A stretch of DNA of 64,000 bases, taken from contig QKWP01001984.1 in the NCBI GenBank assembly GCA_003550325.1, forward strand, positions 1-64,000. The letters are read 5' to 3'. Position numbers and translations under genes: made by a program. Below the pieces are notes generated by a model. It did no database searches and was not told the origin of the DNA. It saw only the letters and a list, made by a program, of their open reading frames with translations. The stretch's first letter is position 1. Each line of letters opens with the position of its first letter. This document shows positions 23,690 through 34,791 of the stretch, in pieces. This stretch comes from Gigaspora rosea (Eukaryota > Glomeromycota > Glomeromycetes > Diversisporales > Gigasporaceae).

Positions 23690-23960
23690 TGAGGATTGAA
23701 AGTACGGGACCACGCTATGGTGTGGCACATTCTACTTTAACAAAGTGGCAAGTTCGAGCCCATACTATGGTGCGGTCCATTCAACTCGTTACACACGACA
23801 ACGAATGAGGTGCTAGATGCAACGAATGAGTGAGGGCGGGGGAGGTAACATAATCGAACAGCGAAGAGAACAAGTGAACAAATTTTCTCGTTTATTCCCA
23901 CATGTATCTTTATAATCTCTGTCGATGTATAGATACCCCAGTAAGATCATGAAAGATCGT
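23690..23960 (-). repeat. Dispersed repeat, inverted relative of 590-925
   Basis: The reverse complement carries the same landmarks as 590-925, including two 'gccRcaccata' units followed by a TTCGAA-like box ('gggctcgaacttg'). Better preserved and more G+C-rich than the other copy. Confidence 0.5.
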
Positions 23961-24599
23961 CACAGATGCAGATGATATACCCTAATTTTAAATAAAGTAG
24001 CTGCGCAGCACAGTTGCGCAAAACCAGGAACGGATGAATTAGCAGATTATATTCGAAATTTTAAAACTTAAAATTAAACAGCTTATTAATATATTTTATA
24101 ATTCATTTACATTAGCATTTATACATGCGTATATGGCAGTTACATACAATTTTATTTGTTATATCCATAACTTATTATGCGCAAATTTTGAATACTGTGA
24201 AATATGTAAATGCATTACAATGCCATATTGTCACGAGTCAAGAATTATTAGATATTATTGAATTATGAAAGTTTATATTAATGATCACCCGCTTATTTAT
24301 TTATTAAGAACGATGTTAATGACAAATATTAAGACTTTCTTTTATTATTTGAACTTAACGAGAAAAAATTTGGATTTCGCTTTTCCTGCATATTTGTTAT
24401 TATATCCCTAATACTATATAATTACGTTACATTATTATCACTATAATAATGACTAATTACACGTTATTATTATAGTCCTTATTATGTATAGTTATGTACG
24501 TTGTGTAAGGGTATATAGTGTCTTAAATAGATTTTTCATATATCGCGTGCTGGATGCAAATTTGCTTTAACAGATTTGGAAGATTTGGCTCATTTATTG
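23961..24599. other. AT-rich DNA, nothing recognised
   Basis: No gene or repeat pairing noticed. Confidence 0.5.
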
Positions 24600-24736
24600 T
24601 ACATAGCGAACATAGTCAACATAGCATACATAGTGAATATAGTGAATATAGTGAATATAGTGTTTATAGTGCTTATGGCGAATATAGCGAATATAGTCAA
24701 TAAAGTCAACGTATTCGATATAGTGGATATGTTCAT
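24600..24736. repeat. 9-bp minisatellite (ATAGTGAAT)
   Basis: About 14 imperfect units of ATAGYGAAY. Because the unit is a multiple of three it keeps several frames open, giving Tyr/His/Ile-rich frames on the minus strand that should not be taken as genes. Confidence 0.85.
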
Positions 24737-24781
24737 AATTACATAATAATACAGTAATAGTGAGAAAGTATAAAAGCACAA

Positions 24782-25660
24782 ACTTTCTTCTTTAACAAAG
24801 AGTGACCCACGACGGGTCGAATTTATAGAGAGTTCAATTATCGGGTTATACTACTTCGCGCTAATACTCTCCCGATATACAGTAGATCTAATCTATCCAC
24901 TCTAATTATTCGGACTAAGTCTTACCATTCCTCAATCGAAGCTTACCATTATTAGGATATAGATAATGTTTTAGGTAGTTTTAGCAGTAGTTTGGTAGTT
25001 GATTATTGTTAGCGAGGTCAGATCGCCGTATTTCTGATTCCGGTTTTAGCAGTAGTCTAGCCCCTCACAACGTACTTATGTACAGTACGTTAACTTTTGA
25101 TTGTCGCTCTTACATCGGGTTACGGTCACTCATTTGACACATATTATTATAAGTTTTATTTAAAAGGCAATTAATATTTAGTACATTAAAGCTAAGTGTT
25201 ACAAGCTAACAAGCATAAATAAAAAAAATTGATTGTTTATTCGATTAGGATTTGTAATTTTAACTAATAACTCTAATAAGCGCGTTAGGTTGACAAAATT
25301 GCCAACGGATTAAATTGGGGCGTGAAGCTGCCTGATGTGCGACCACTAGTTAATTTAATTATAATATATAGATATCATGACAAGAAATAAAAATAACGCA
25401 ATTATACATATTTTTATTTTTAATGAATATCTGGCCAGCTTGTTAGTTGAGCAGTTCTTTTTGCGCACATTCTTCGATACGTAAAAATTCTGCATGATGA
25501 GCAGGAGGTAATCATATATTTAATATAGATTCATCAAACAGTTTTAGAATTAGTAAATCATCCAATCTTTGTATCCAGAAAGTATCACATACACACTGTT
25601 ATTTGTATGCTTTCCTGATCACAGGTCGAATGAAACCATATCAGACAACAATCAGATTCC
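24782..25660. other. Intergenic DNA, nothing recognised
   Basis: Less AT-rich than surroundings up to about 25120 ('cacgacgggtcg', 'cccctcacaacg'). 'ttttagcagtagt' occurs twice (24979 and 25044). No gene or element boundaries identified. Confidence 0.45.
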
Positions 25661-25714
25661 CGATAGGCCCCTTATATCAATATGATACCCACATGGAAAA
25701 TTACTGGTAGGAAA

Positions 25715-26105
25715 ATCCTAAATGTTCCCGATTAGTTTCTGATTTCAAACAGAAATTTGGCAGAAATAAGAGACTTTTCAGAAATAGTTAGGATCAAAAT
25801 CGATATACCGGTAGGCCTATTAACATACATAATTTAGATTTAAAATCGATATACTAGTAGGCCTATTAACATACATAATATGTATCTTATTTTGATCTAA
25901 ATTGCAAGAAAACTGGATACTCTTCAGGATTAATTAAGATAAATATCATGTATGTTAATAGGCCTACCAGTATATCAATTTTAAATCTAAATGTTTCCGA
26001 TTAGTCTCTTATTTCCGCCAAATTCCTGTTTGAAATAAGAGACTAATCGGGAACATTTAGATTTAAAATCGATATACTGGTAGGCCTATTAACAAACACA
26101 ATATT
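25715..26105. repeat. Cluster of direct and inverted short repeats with a 75-nt hairpin
   Basis: The word 'aaaatcgatatacYRGTAGGCCTATTAAC' (about 30 bp) occurs at 25797, 25842 and 26066 and inverted at 25954. Segment 25987-26061 is a near-perfect hairpin: 'ctaaatgtttccgattagtc' pairs with 'gactaatcgggaacatttag'. A third copy of the arm is at 25717-25770, so several insertions or rearrangements are stacked here. Confidence 0.75.
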
Positions 26106-26406
26106 TATCTTATTTTGATCTAAATTACAAGAAAATCGGATACTCTTTAGGATTAATTAAGATATATATCGTTATATCTGACAGAGCTATGGTTTATATG
26201 TTTACTCAATATATTTATATACTATTTATATACTAATATAAATGTTATAACATTTGTTTTATTGAAGCAATTGTATCGAAATATAATTTGATGCATTTAC
26301 ATATTGCTATATCTAAAAGAATATTACAAAGATTTATAATATTTTCTAAAATTAAGCATTGAGATCTAAAGAAATTTCTTCTTCACTTTAATTACTGTCC
26401 AGATCT

Positions 26407-26936
26407 TTACTGCTGATATAGCAATGCCTCCTTCTTCAATTTGCATATTGCCACGTCCATTGCTATTACTACTACTACTTCTATTTCCATTACCATTACT
26501 ATTACCATTTCCACTGCCACTTCCACTACCATTACCATTTCTACCGCCACTTCCACTACCATTACCATTTCCACTGCCACTTCCACTACTGCCATTACTA
26601 TCGCTACTTCCATTTCCACTGCCATTACCAATGTTAGTTCTATTTCCACTACTACCTCTACTTCCATTTCCACTTCCACTTCTATTTCCAACCCTATTAC
26701 CATAGTTACTGCAACTACCCTTGCAGAGGTGGTTTCATCAACTTTCTCTTCATCATCAGCTTCTTCATCGGAATGATAAAAAACTGAAATAGTCCAGTCC
26801 AGAGCTTCTAGAGGTGGTTTTGATTTATTAAACCAATTTACATCACTATACCATCTTTTTCTTTGGCATTTAACGTGAGAAGTTTTTTCTCCCATTTCAT
26901 CAGCAAGTTGAAGAATTTTTCTAACTTTATTGTATC
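26407..26936 (-). pseudogene. Unknown protein fragment ending in a low-complexity minisatellite
   Basis: The minus-strand frame begins in a plausible region ('RKILQLADEMGE', then 'KRWYSDVNWFN' and 'FYHSDEEADDEEKV'). It then passes into about 85 residues of Glu/Val/Met repeats encoded by the trinucleotide-rich minisatellite at 26470-26705. The acidic tail resembles that of the gene just upstream (27082-28062), so this may be a last exon or a duplicated 3' end of it. Function unknown. Confidence 0.4.
26470..26705. repeat. Trinucleotide-based minisatellite (ccattaccatttccactgccacttccacta)
   Basis: Imperfect tandem units of about 30 bp built from CCA/CTA/ATT triplets. The triplet period keeps all forward and several reverse frames open, producing the Thr/Ile/Ser- and Pro/Leu-rich plus-strand frames, which are shadows. 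Confidence 0.85.
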
Positions 26937-27081
26937 ATAAAATAAAAGAAATATTATAAAAAATTTAATAAATTACAATTATAATAATAAATACTTACCC
27001 TTCGGGACCTTCATAGCTTGTCATAAATGTGAATTACATGATGATCTTTTTTTTTTTGTTTATCGGACGAAGTTTTAATTG

Positions 27082-28062
27082 TCATTCTGAATCCGCTCTT
27101 TCGGTATCAGTTTCTGAAACTTCATCCGAATGAAAGTCTCTTTCGTTAATTATAACTTCAATATCAGCTTTAAAGTCATTCCAATTAGGGTTCCGCAATT
27201 TGATTTGATTTTCAAATATTTGAATCAAATATTTGATCAAATTCAAATTCAAATTTGACTATATTTGATTTGATCAAATTCAAATATGGCCAAATTTGAT
27301 TTGATTTGACAAATATTTGATTTGATTTGAAAATTACTATTAAAAATTCAAATTTAAATATTTGAATCAAATCAAATTCAAATCAGAGTCAATTTGATTT
27401 GATCAAATTCAAATTGATCCAATATTTGATTTGATTTGAATTTGAGGAACCCTAATTCCAATTAATATTAGGGACAAGAACATTGAAATTTTTATCGTTG
27501 TTATTAATCAAATGATTAAAACCTTGGACTTGTTGCCTTATTTTCTATAAATTAAACATGGATCAGTTCGCAAATGGTTATTCAATAATCTATAACTAAT
27601 ACTAGTAACACAATATTTATTTGTATAAAAAACCACTTACTTAACCACGGCGTATATTTATTCCTTTCTGTTTTTTGTCAGCTTTTGACTTCTCCGGATC
27701 TTGATCGATAGTCCATTTTTTATGACGATGACGGTGAAGGTTTTGGAGGATGTACTTTATCTCAATTAATTTAAACCTAAATCGGTCTTCCAAAGCTTTG
27801 GCAATTACTAGTATAATATTTTTGTTCATATGACGCGAGATTTCTGACCATGTTTTTTTTGCATCAAGACTCAAAGTATCTTTAAGGCCGTTTAAAATTT
27901 GAATTACCTCATCCTATATTCAATTAAACAATCATTTAATTGACAGCTTTTTTTTTACTTATAAATTATAACATTATATACATGAAACAATTTATACTGT
28001 TCTTCATCCATATCTTCCAACAATTCACGTGACTTTTTTGCGTATCCGGTAGGTGGTTCCAG
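27082..28062 (-). pseudogene. Decayed gene of unknown function, broken by a hAT MITE
   Basis: Reading 3' to 5' on the plus strand: an exon ends at 27982 ('MDEEQYKLFH'), then a 68-bp GT-AG intron (27981-27914). The next exon, 27913-27641, encodes 'DEVIQILNGLKDTL', 'KKTWSEISRHMN', a Lys-rich stretch and a TAA at the splice edge (GGT TAA before GTAAGT). A third exon (about 27544 down to 27082) reads 'KIRQQVQGFNHL' and 'VPNINWNDFKADIEVI', ending in an acidic Ser/Glu tail. The third exon is continuous only if the hAT MITE at 27186-27454 and one copy of its target duplication are disregarded. Product not recognised. The upstream end is unclear because stops appear beyond 28100. Confidence 0.45.
27186..27454. 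mobile_element. hAT MITE inserted in a coding exon, 269 bp
   Basis: TAGGGTTCCGCAA pairs with TTGAGGAACCCTA (12 of 13). Target duplication ATTCCAAT at 27178-27185 and 27455-27462. The interior is nearly all TTTGATTTGA / TCAAATCAAA words in both orientations, so it folds strongly. Confidence 0.92.
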
Positions 28063-28292
28063 GCTTACTGATAGTTTTTGCTAATTATTATAATTGGCTT
28101 TATTATCATTCCGTTGTCTCTGTTTCCCTTTCTTTGAATTTTGGTGGTAGTAGTTAATTGTTTCTAGCTCTTGTTTTGTATATCAGAGTCAGAATTTGGA
28201 TCTTCAAGTTCGAAAGACCAATATTATTGAATGGACAAGAAAGTCTGGTGGAACCATTAGCATCTTCAGGGCCACTGATTTCATTATAGACA

Positions 28293-28514
28293 TTGTCAGA
28301 ACACACATTTGGAGTTCCTGGAGCTGATGTTCAAGCTTTAAGATCCTTAACTTGGTTTGTTAAGGAATACACTGCTTGTTTTAAAAAATCTAACTCTATA
28401 AAAAAATTTCATCAGACATATCGATCTATTGAAAAGGCTTATAATAAAAATAAAAATGGCTTTATACAACTTTACAAATTACCAGAATCTCTTTCATTAG
28501 GAGATTTAGAATGA
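28293..28514 (+). CDS. Short hypothetical protein or fragment
   Basis: A 73-residue frame of ordinary composition ('GVPGADVQALRSLTWFVKEY', then Lys/Asn-rich, ending 'LPESLSLGDLE') that opens upstream of its first Met ('LSEHTFG'). Beyond the stop, 'CRERLRFLLYKGDLVLELD' continues in frame, as in a decayed longer gene. No family recognised. Confidence 0.3.
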   Translation: MSEHTFGVPGADVQALRSLTWFVKEYTACFKKSNSIKKFHQTYRSIEKAYNKNKNGFIQLYKLPESLSLGDLE

Positions 28515-29077
28515 TGCCGTGAACGTTTAAGATTCCTGTTATACAAAGGGGACCTAGTTCTAGAACTAGATCTTTAGCTTGCGCTTCGACAGCTTCATTT
28601 AGCAGGTGTTGTAGATTGAATCCAGCTTCGATTGTTCTGTAGCAGCATTGGTGTTGAATGATGATTTCGGCGAGAAGACTTGTATGATGAAATAGAATAA
28701 CGTTTGGGTACTATATTAATTTTATAAGAAGTTCTTCTATACATTTTGTCATAAAGGCCAAAAAAAATAGCAAAAATGTGTCTGATTGAGATGTCGATTG
28801 TTTGGTTTATTTTTATTAAAAGAAGCGAAAGAAAAGAGAAACATTGCTTTATATATATTTTACCTGTGAAATAATACAACCTTTAAAGAGAATGACGGTA
28901 GATGAATAAATATTAAATCAAAGTATGAACGAAGCAAAAGTCTAACAAAAGTCTAATAAACTAACGTAATTTAAAAAAGTATGATATATAATTTTTTTGA
29001 GCAAAAGAGTAAAATCTGCTCACGTATGCTCGAAAGCATAACTTATTTATAGTTTTTAGTTGGATCTTATTTGAGTG
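28515..29077. other. AT-rich DNA, no gene recognised
   Basis: The minus-strand 94-residue frame at 28595-28879 has no recognisable content and overlaps the decayed plus-strand frame; treated as fortuitous. Confidence 0.45.
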
Positions 29078-29196
29078 TGTCAAGGGAAATTGGGATTTCA
29101 ATTATATTTTGTACTAGATACAATTTCATTAGATTATATAGATTGTATCTGGCACATAATATAATTGAAATCCCAATGACAGGTTTTCCTTTGACA
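29078..29196. mobile_element. Foldback MITE, 119 bp
   Basis: TGTCAAGGGAAA pairs with TTTTCCTTTGACA. Inside, 'attgggatttcaattatatt' pairs with 'aatataattgaaatcccaat', and 'agatacaat' with 'attgtatct'. Almost the whole length is one hairpin. No target duplication identified. Confidence 0.75.
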
Positions 29197-29324
29197 ATAT
29201 TGATTTCGTTAGCAGTTAATTAATCAACATTCTATAATAGTAAATAAAATTAAAATTAAAAGTCATATTATGCAAGTTTAATTTTTTTATGCATGAAAAT
29301 AAACAAAAAGTTATTAGAATACCA

Positions 29325-30200
29325 ATAGCTCTATAGTTTATTTGAAATCGCACATTTTTAGTGCAGTTAATTTGTCATCAGAAATAAAATTAATATTATA
29401 CAAATTTAATTTTTTTTACTTATCAGAATACAGACAGCCCTATAGTTTATTTGAAATAGCACGTTTTTATTGTCATTAGGCAGCATCTACAATTTATATA
29501 AAAATAAAACAATGCCATATAATATTATATTTGTATTATCTTTTAAGAACTTTAATCAATACTAGTTAATACAAATTGTGGCTAATGCCTTAGTGCAGGT
29601 AATTTGTCATCAGAAATAAAATTAATATTATACAAATTTAATTTTTTTATTTATCAAAATACCGACATGACAGCTTTATAGTTTATTTGAAATCACACAT
29701 TTTTATTTTCATTAGTGTGGTTAATTTGTCATCAGAAATAAACGAAAGGCCTACCGGAATATTAAAACCTTTATAGTTTATTTGAAATCACACATTTTTA
29801 TTTTTGCAAGTGTTATTGGAAATAAAATTTATCTTATACAAGTTTAATTTGTTTATTTGTTTATACATAAAAATAAACGAAAGGCCTGCCGGAATATTAA
29901 AATGTCATCAGAAATAAAATTTATGTTATGCAAGTTTATTTTGTTTATTCATAAAAATAAATGAAAAGCCTACCGGAATATTAAAACCTTAATAGTTTAT
30001 TTGAAATTGCACATTTTATTTTCGTTAATGTCAGAAATAAAATTCATATTATACAAGGTTAATTTGTTTATTGGTTTATATATAAAAATAAATGAAAAAC
30101 CTACTGGAATATTAAACCATTTATAGGTTATTTGAAATCACAGGTTTTTATTTTTGCAAGTGTAGTGAATTTGTCTTTAGAAATAAAAATTTAGTATACG
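29325..30200. repeat. Degenerate tandem array upstream of the tnp2 relic
   Basis: Six or more imperfect units of 110-180 bp. Each contains 'tatagtttatttgaaatcRcaca', then 'gtcatcagaaataaaatt', 'atacaagtttaattt' and often 'aaaggcctaccggaatatta'. The array ends about 250 bp before the first transposase codon. CACTA-type elements often carry subterminal repeat arrays, so it may be the left part of that element; this is inference. Confidence 0.75.
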
Positions 30201-31917
30201 AGTTTATTTTGTTTACATAAAGAAAGTATAATTGTCAAGCAAAAAATATATTCATCAAAATTATATTATAATTGCTCAAAGTCTTACAGTTATATCGGCA
30301 TACCAATAAGCCTGTTGAAAATTCAAATTGTATATAATAATTTGAACTAATCTTCATTCGTATTCTTGCTCATATATTCATCGTATATACCCATTCTTCC
30401 TAAATTGTCTCATTTATATAAATTTTTCTTAGTATTTTTTTTTACATCATGGGTTATAAACAAAAAAAATCTATTGTCAAAAAGACTATCGAAAAGTCAA
30501 GCAATTTTATTTTCTCAAAAAATTGCAACTTAAGATCTTGCAATTGCAATCTTTGTAAAGGTAAACTTGTTGACCCTCGCACTAGAAAAGCCCATATAAT
30601 AAAAAAAGAAATTCTGGCTAAAAATTATCTTGATGTTAGCAAATCTTCAAGCAAAGTAGCAGCCACAATGGACTTACTGGAAACTCCACTTTAGAAAATG
30701 GATATTCCAGAGGATCTGATAGATCTACTGGAAGCTCCTCTTCCAGAAATGGATATTCCAGAGTATCCAATACAAAAAGATAGTTCTGACGATAATTCTA
30801 TTGTTTCTTTGTATGAAGAATTTTATAGTTTTATTAGTAAATGTCAATCTAATAAAGGCAAACGGCCTGTTAGGAGAAGGAGAAATTTACAATACCCTAT
30901 AATCTTAGAGAACTTATTCTCTGACGAAGAAGAAATTTAGCCAAAGATCTATTAGACCTCAAAGATGAAGAATTAACTGACTAAGAAATCGAGTTTAACT
31001 CACCTAAAACTTTATATAAAAATATAGAGATACTGATAGAACCCATAGATCTGAATAAAGGTTTTGTGTGGATGATTTTGTGGGTCTCAAATACCAAAAA
31101 AGGCATCAGAAATCCAAAGTTAAAACTAATTCTTTGGTGAAGTTCCTCCAGTATGTGCTAGTTCTTGAGAACGAAGAAAAATATTCCTTTTTTCCTACTT
31201 CATTGAATATGGCCCGTAAAGCTTTTGGTGTCTATGCTTACATGATTAAATATGCAACATGTGAGCAATGTTGTAAAATATACAACACAGCTGATGTGTC
31301 AACCGACAAACCCAATATGGTTCCTAAAGTAAGCAATTGCACCTTCCAAGATTTTCTGAACTATCCCATGGCTAATCAAAGACTTCCTTGCAATAATTCT
31401 ATTGCAAAAAAAATATTTATAAGCAAAGAAGTTATATATCGGCCATTATTAATATTTTCAACAGTTTCTTTAAAATATCAACTGCAATTGTTGTATAACT
31501 GAAAGGGATTTGAAGAGTCTTGTAGAAAGTGGGCAAAGAGGCATAATGATGCTAAAAGAATTACTGACATATATGATAGAAAAATTTGGAAGACATTTCA
31601 AGACCCAAATAAAGATCTACCATTCTTTCGAAAAGAGCTATCAGATAGCAATTTGGGTTTAATGATTAACCTAAATTGGTTCCAGCAATTCGATAACTCT
31701 CAGTATAGTGTTAGAGCTATATAGGGAGTTATTTGCAATTTTCCACGTGATGAGCGAATTAAGCCGTCAAACAAAATCACGTTGGCGTTAATACCTGGTC
31801 CAAACGAACCCAAACTACACCAGATAAACTACTATTTGGCACCTTTAATAGATCAATTAATCATTTGTGGAATAGTAAGCAATAATGTTTCAATATTGGA
31901 GTTATCGAAATTATTAT

Positions 31918-32328
31918 TATTATTATAATTAGGATTAATTGATTTGTAACCGTAGGTTACAGAATAAATTTATAACCGTAAATACTAAGATCAGGTGTAA
32001 CGTAACTATCAAACCAAACTTTCTATAAAAATAAAACCATGCGATTAAGGTTAGGGTTAGAGTGAGGCTTGGTGTAAGGCTTTGGGTTAGAGAGGGCTTT
32101 AGTTACATTAAAATTTAGCAAGAAATTTTTTTTGTTAAAAACCGAAAGGTAGTTTCATATGTGAAATTTTGATTAGAAACAATTTTTGGCAAAATGAACA
32201 TTTGTTTTGACTTTTTCAAATATGTAATATTATACCTGATCTTAGAATTTAATTAGCATGTTGGGATGGGTTACAGTAACCACGGTTACAAATTAATTAA
32301 TCCTTATAATTATTAATATAATTATTAT
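31918..32328. mobile_element. TIR element inserted in the tnp2 relic
   Basis: Left 'taggattaattgatttgtaaccgtaggttac' (31927 onward) pairs with right 'gtaaccacggttacaaattaattaatcct'. The interior holds 'gatcaggtgtaac' and 'ttatacctgatct', 'ttagggttagag' and 'aggtagtttcatatgtgaaa', linking it distantly to MITE family A. Transposase reading resumes on the other side, so this is a genuine interruption. Confidence 0.75.
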
Positions 32329-33198
32329 TATTAACTAGGGATTGAATTGGACAGTACTTTCGAAAGCCCTACCAGCAAATTTATTAGAGCAGCAGTGAGA
32401 TATTGTTCTTGTGACATTCCTGCTACAAGAAAAATATGTGGCCACATTTCAGCATGAATTGCTTGTCATAGGTACTTAAAAAAAGCAGATTCTGACAATA
32501 TGGATGAATGGATCATTGATAGAAATATTGATGAAGTTCGTCAAGATGCTATCGCTTGAAGCATTGCAATACTAAAGATACAAGGAGAAAGTATACATCA
32601 GAAACTTTGTCTGTTGGTCTGAAATGCATCGGCTCTCCTACTTTAATTCTGTTCAGTTTCTTGTAGTCGATCCAATGCATTGCCTATTTTTAGATATAGC
32701 TAAGTGGATCATCAAATTATGGATTGATGAAGGTATTTTAACGCCACCTAATCTTGCTCTGATGGAAAATTGGGTTAAAAATATACAGATTCCTGTGGAC
32801 ATCGGAAGAATTCCTTACAAAATAGCGACGGGAGAAGAATTTTCAAAATTTATGGCAGACCAATAGAAAACTTTTGTTCTGGTATATGCAATATCAATTA
32901 CTTGGGATTTGTTGCATGAAAATGACTAATGGATCCTTACTTATTTTGTTCGCATGTGCTCTATTCTAGTGTGCCAGATTGTATATAAAGACAATTTGGA
33001 AGAGGCTCATAGTTGTCTTCTTAAAATGGTTAAACTTATAGAAGAAATTTATGGATCAGAAAAAATAATACCTAATTTACATTTATGTTTACATATATTG
33101 AATATGTTATGGACTATGGACCACTATATGCGTTTTAGTGTTTTAGTTATAAAAGAGAATGGTTTATTAGGTAAATTTGTATTTTTTTGTAATGGTTG

Positions 33199-33294
33199 GA
33201 TAAAATATAGTATAGGCGACATCTATTTTTTTTTGGTGCACCTATTTTGAATTAGTTAATCATTTATTAAGGTGCAACCTATACTATATTTATC
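33199..33294. mobile_element. Small inverted repeat inserted in the tnp2 relic
   Basis: 'gataaaatatagtataggcgac' pairs with 'gcaacctatactatatttatc' across a 50-nt centre. It falls where the otherwise continuous C-terminal transposase homology is broken (between 'KENGLLG' and 'FKSFIG'). Confidence 0.6.
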
Positions 33295-34142
33295 AAAATA
33301 GCTGTATTAAACTACCAATAGCTCAATAGGATTTTAAATCATTTATAGGGTCATTTCATAGCAGTAACAGAAGAATTGAAACTAAACTACTTAAAATTAT
33401 GCAATATAACTCTCTTCTGAATGTTCTTTCATCACGTGTGAAAGACCGTTTGCAAACTTGTTTGCAGTTCATTGAACAAGAAATGATGAGCTATAGCCTT
33501 TCTATTTATAACGGAAATGATTATCAGGAGTTTCTTTCAATGTCTGTAAGTATTAAAGACAATGCAGAAACTGGCTCTGAACCATTTTCAGATGAATTAT
33601 TAGGGCCTAAAAAGGAATGTGTAACTCTTCCGAAAGAATTATTTGCATCGTTAGTTGCCTATTACAACAATGCATACAATTATAATAATACTTTCTTAAC
33701 TGATATACTCGAGTATCCAGATGCTATAACGATATTACCTAGTATTACAATATACAAAAGAATAAAAATTGGTGACGAAATATTTGGGTCTACTTATTCG
33801 AAAAGACACACAAAGTTAGCGAAAATACTTGCTAATTTTGTATTGGATGACAATACTACTGATATATATTTAGGCCTCATTCAATATTATTTTGAGAATA
33901 TAGTAAATCTACCAGAAGGTCCAAAGAAGCATGTACTTGCCTATATACGGTGGTATCAAGCTGTTAACAACCAAAAGACAAGATATTATTGTCAAATAGA
34001 CAATATTTGTAATGTTGAATTATGGAATCAGAATTTCTATGATTTAAGTAGGAATTGTATTATCCCCGTGTATAATATTTTAGGCTGCTTTATTTCTGGA
34101 ACTGTCAAAATCAGAAAAACCCCTGAGAATATATGTCTGTGA

Positions 34143-34791
34143 ATCCTATAAATAGAAAGTTTCATATTTATTACATCTATCTATATAACATATAATTTTA
34201 TTATAGATTTATCTTATTTATCACTGATTAACTTCTGACATATACTGTTGTTCTTTATTTTTATCAAGTAATATAGACCTTATAGATTTACAGGATATTT
34301 ATATAGATTTATCTTATAGGCATATAGGTTTATCAGTATTTTTATAGGTATATTTTATTTATCTCTAAATAACTTCTGATGTGATTTCGGGTTATAGGTT
34401 TACTTTCATATTAATTCTAAAGACATATCGGGTGTCCGATATTGCTATAATTTAAACTTAAAACCAGAGACATATATAAATCTGATATGCTGCTATTTTT
34501 ATTCGAAAACGCTTTACCCGATATGGCTTGTAGTTATTATGATATTTTACCAGATCTGTACTAGTTATTTATTTTTGTATCAAGTATTATAAGTCAAATA
34601 TCATACACATATAAAATAACTGATAGCTATATAGATTTATCTGATTTATTTTCGATTATATTTTGATATAATTTATGTTTATCATTTTATATTCAGGTTA
34701 TCATCATAGCCCTATCAGTTACCTGATTGGGTATAATTTTAAAAATTACAACTGTATACATATCGAAACCCGATACGTCTCCAGTTTTTAT
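34143..34791. other. Spacer between two transposon relics
   Basis: AT-rich, with repeated 'tatagatttatcttat' and 'ataggtttatc' words at 34205-34390. No element terminus recognised. It separates the tail-to-tail tnp2 and helicase relics. Confidence 0.5.

Larger units (their letters stand above)
30449..34142 (+). pseudogene. tnp2-type (Plavaka/CACTA-like) transposase relic
   Basis: Ordered fragments of one transposase. First, an amino-terminal Cys-rich motif ('SCNCNLCKGKLVDPRTRKAH', 30539-30595) followed by acidic DLLE/PE repeats. Then 'GFEESCRKW', 'KIWKTFQDP', 'NLGLMINLNWFQQF', 'GVICNFPRDERI' and 'PGPNEPKLHQINYYLAPL' (31500-31860). Then 'CSCDIPATRKICGH' (32410-32452), 'QFLVVDPMHCLFLDIAKWII' (32652-32711), 'DIGRIPYKIATGEEF' and 'PNLHLCLHILN' (to 33102). 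The C-terminal part is an open 247-residue frame, 33399-34142. Breaks: stops at 30692, 30938, 31500, 31722 and 32864, one frameshift between 30940 and 31130, plus element insertions at 31918-32328 and 33199-33294. Family assigned from recalled motifs of the tnp2 (CMC) transposases. Inactive. Confidence 0.82.

Noticed and set aside
23740..23760. Possible tRNA gene around a TTCGAGCCC box
   Set aside because: No acceptor stem, D-arm or A box could be paired around it; only the B-box-like word is present.
24600..24736. CRISPR-like array
   Set aside because: Units are contiguous with no unique spacers, and the genome is eukaryotic.
24590..24781. Two overlapping minus-strand frames with repeated IFT or HYI text
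   Set aside because: Artefacts of the 9-bp minisatellite; the two frames encode the same repeat in different phase.
26424..26776. Plus-strand frames of 93 and 111 residues, Pro/Leu- or Thr/Ile/Ser-rich
   Set aside because: Entirely produced by the triplet-period minisatellite at 26470-26705, which keeps several frames open at once.
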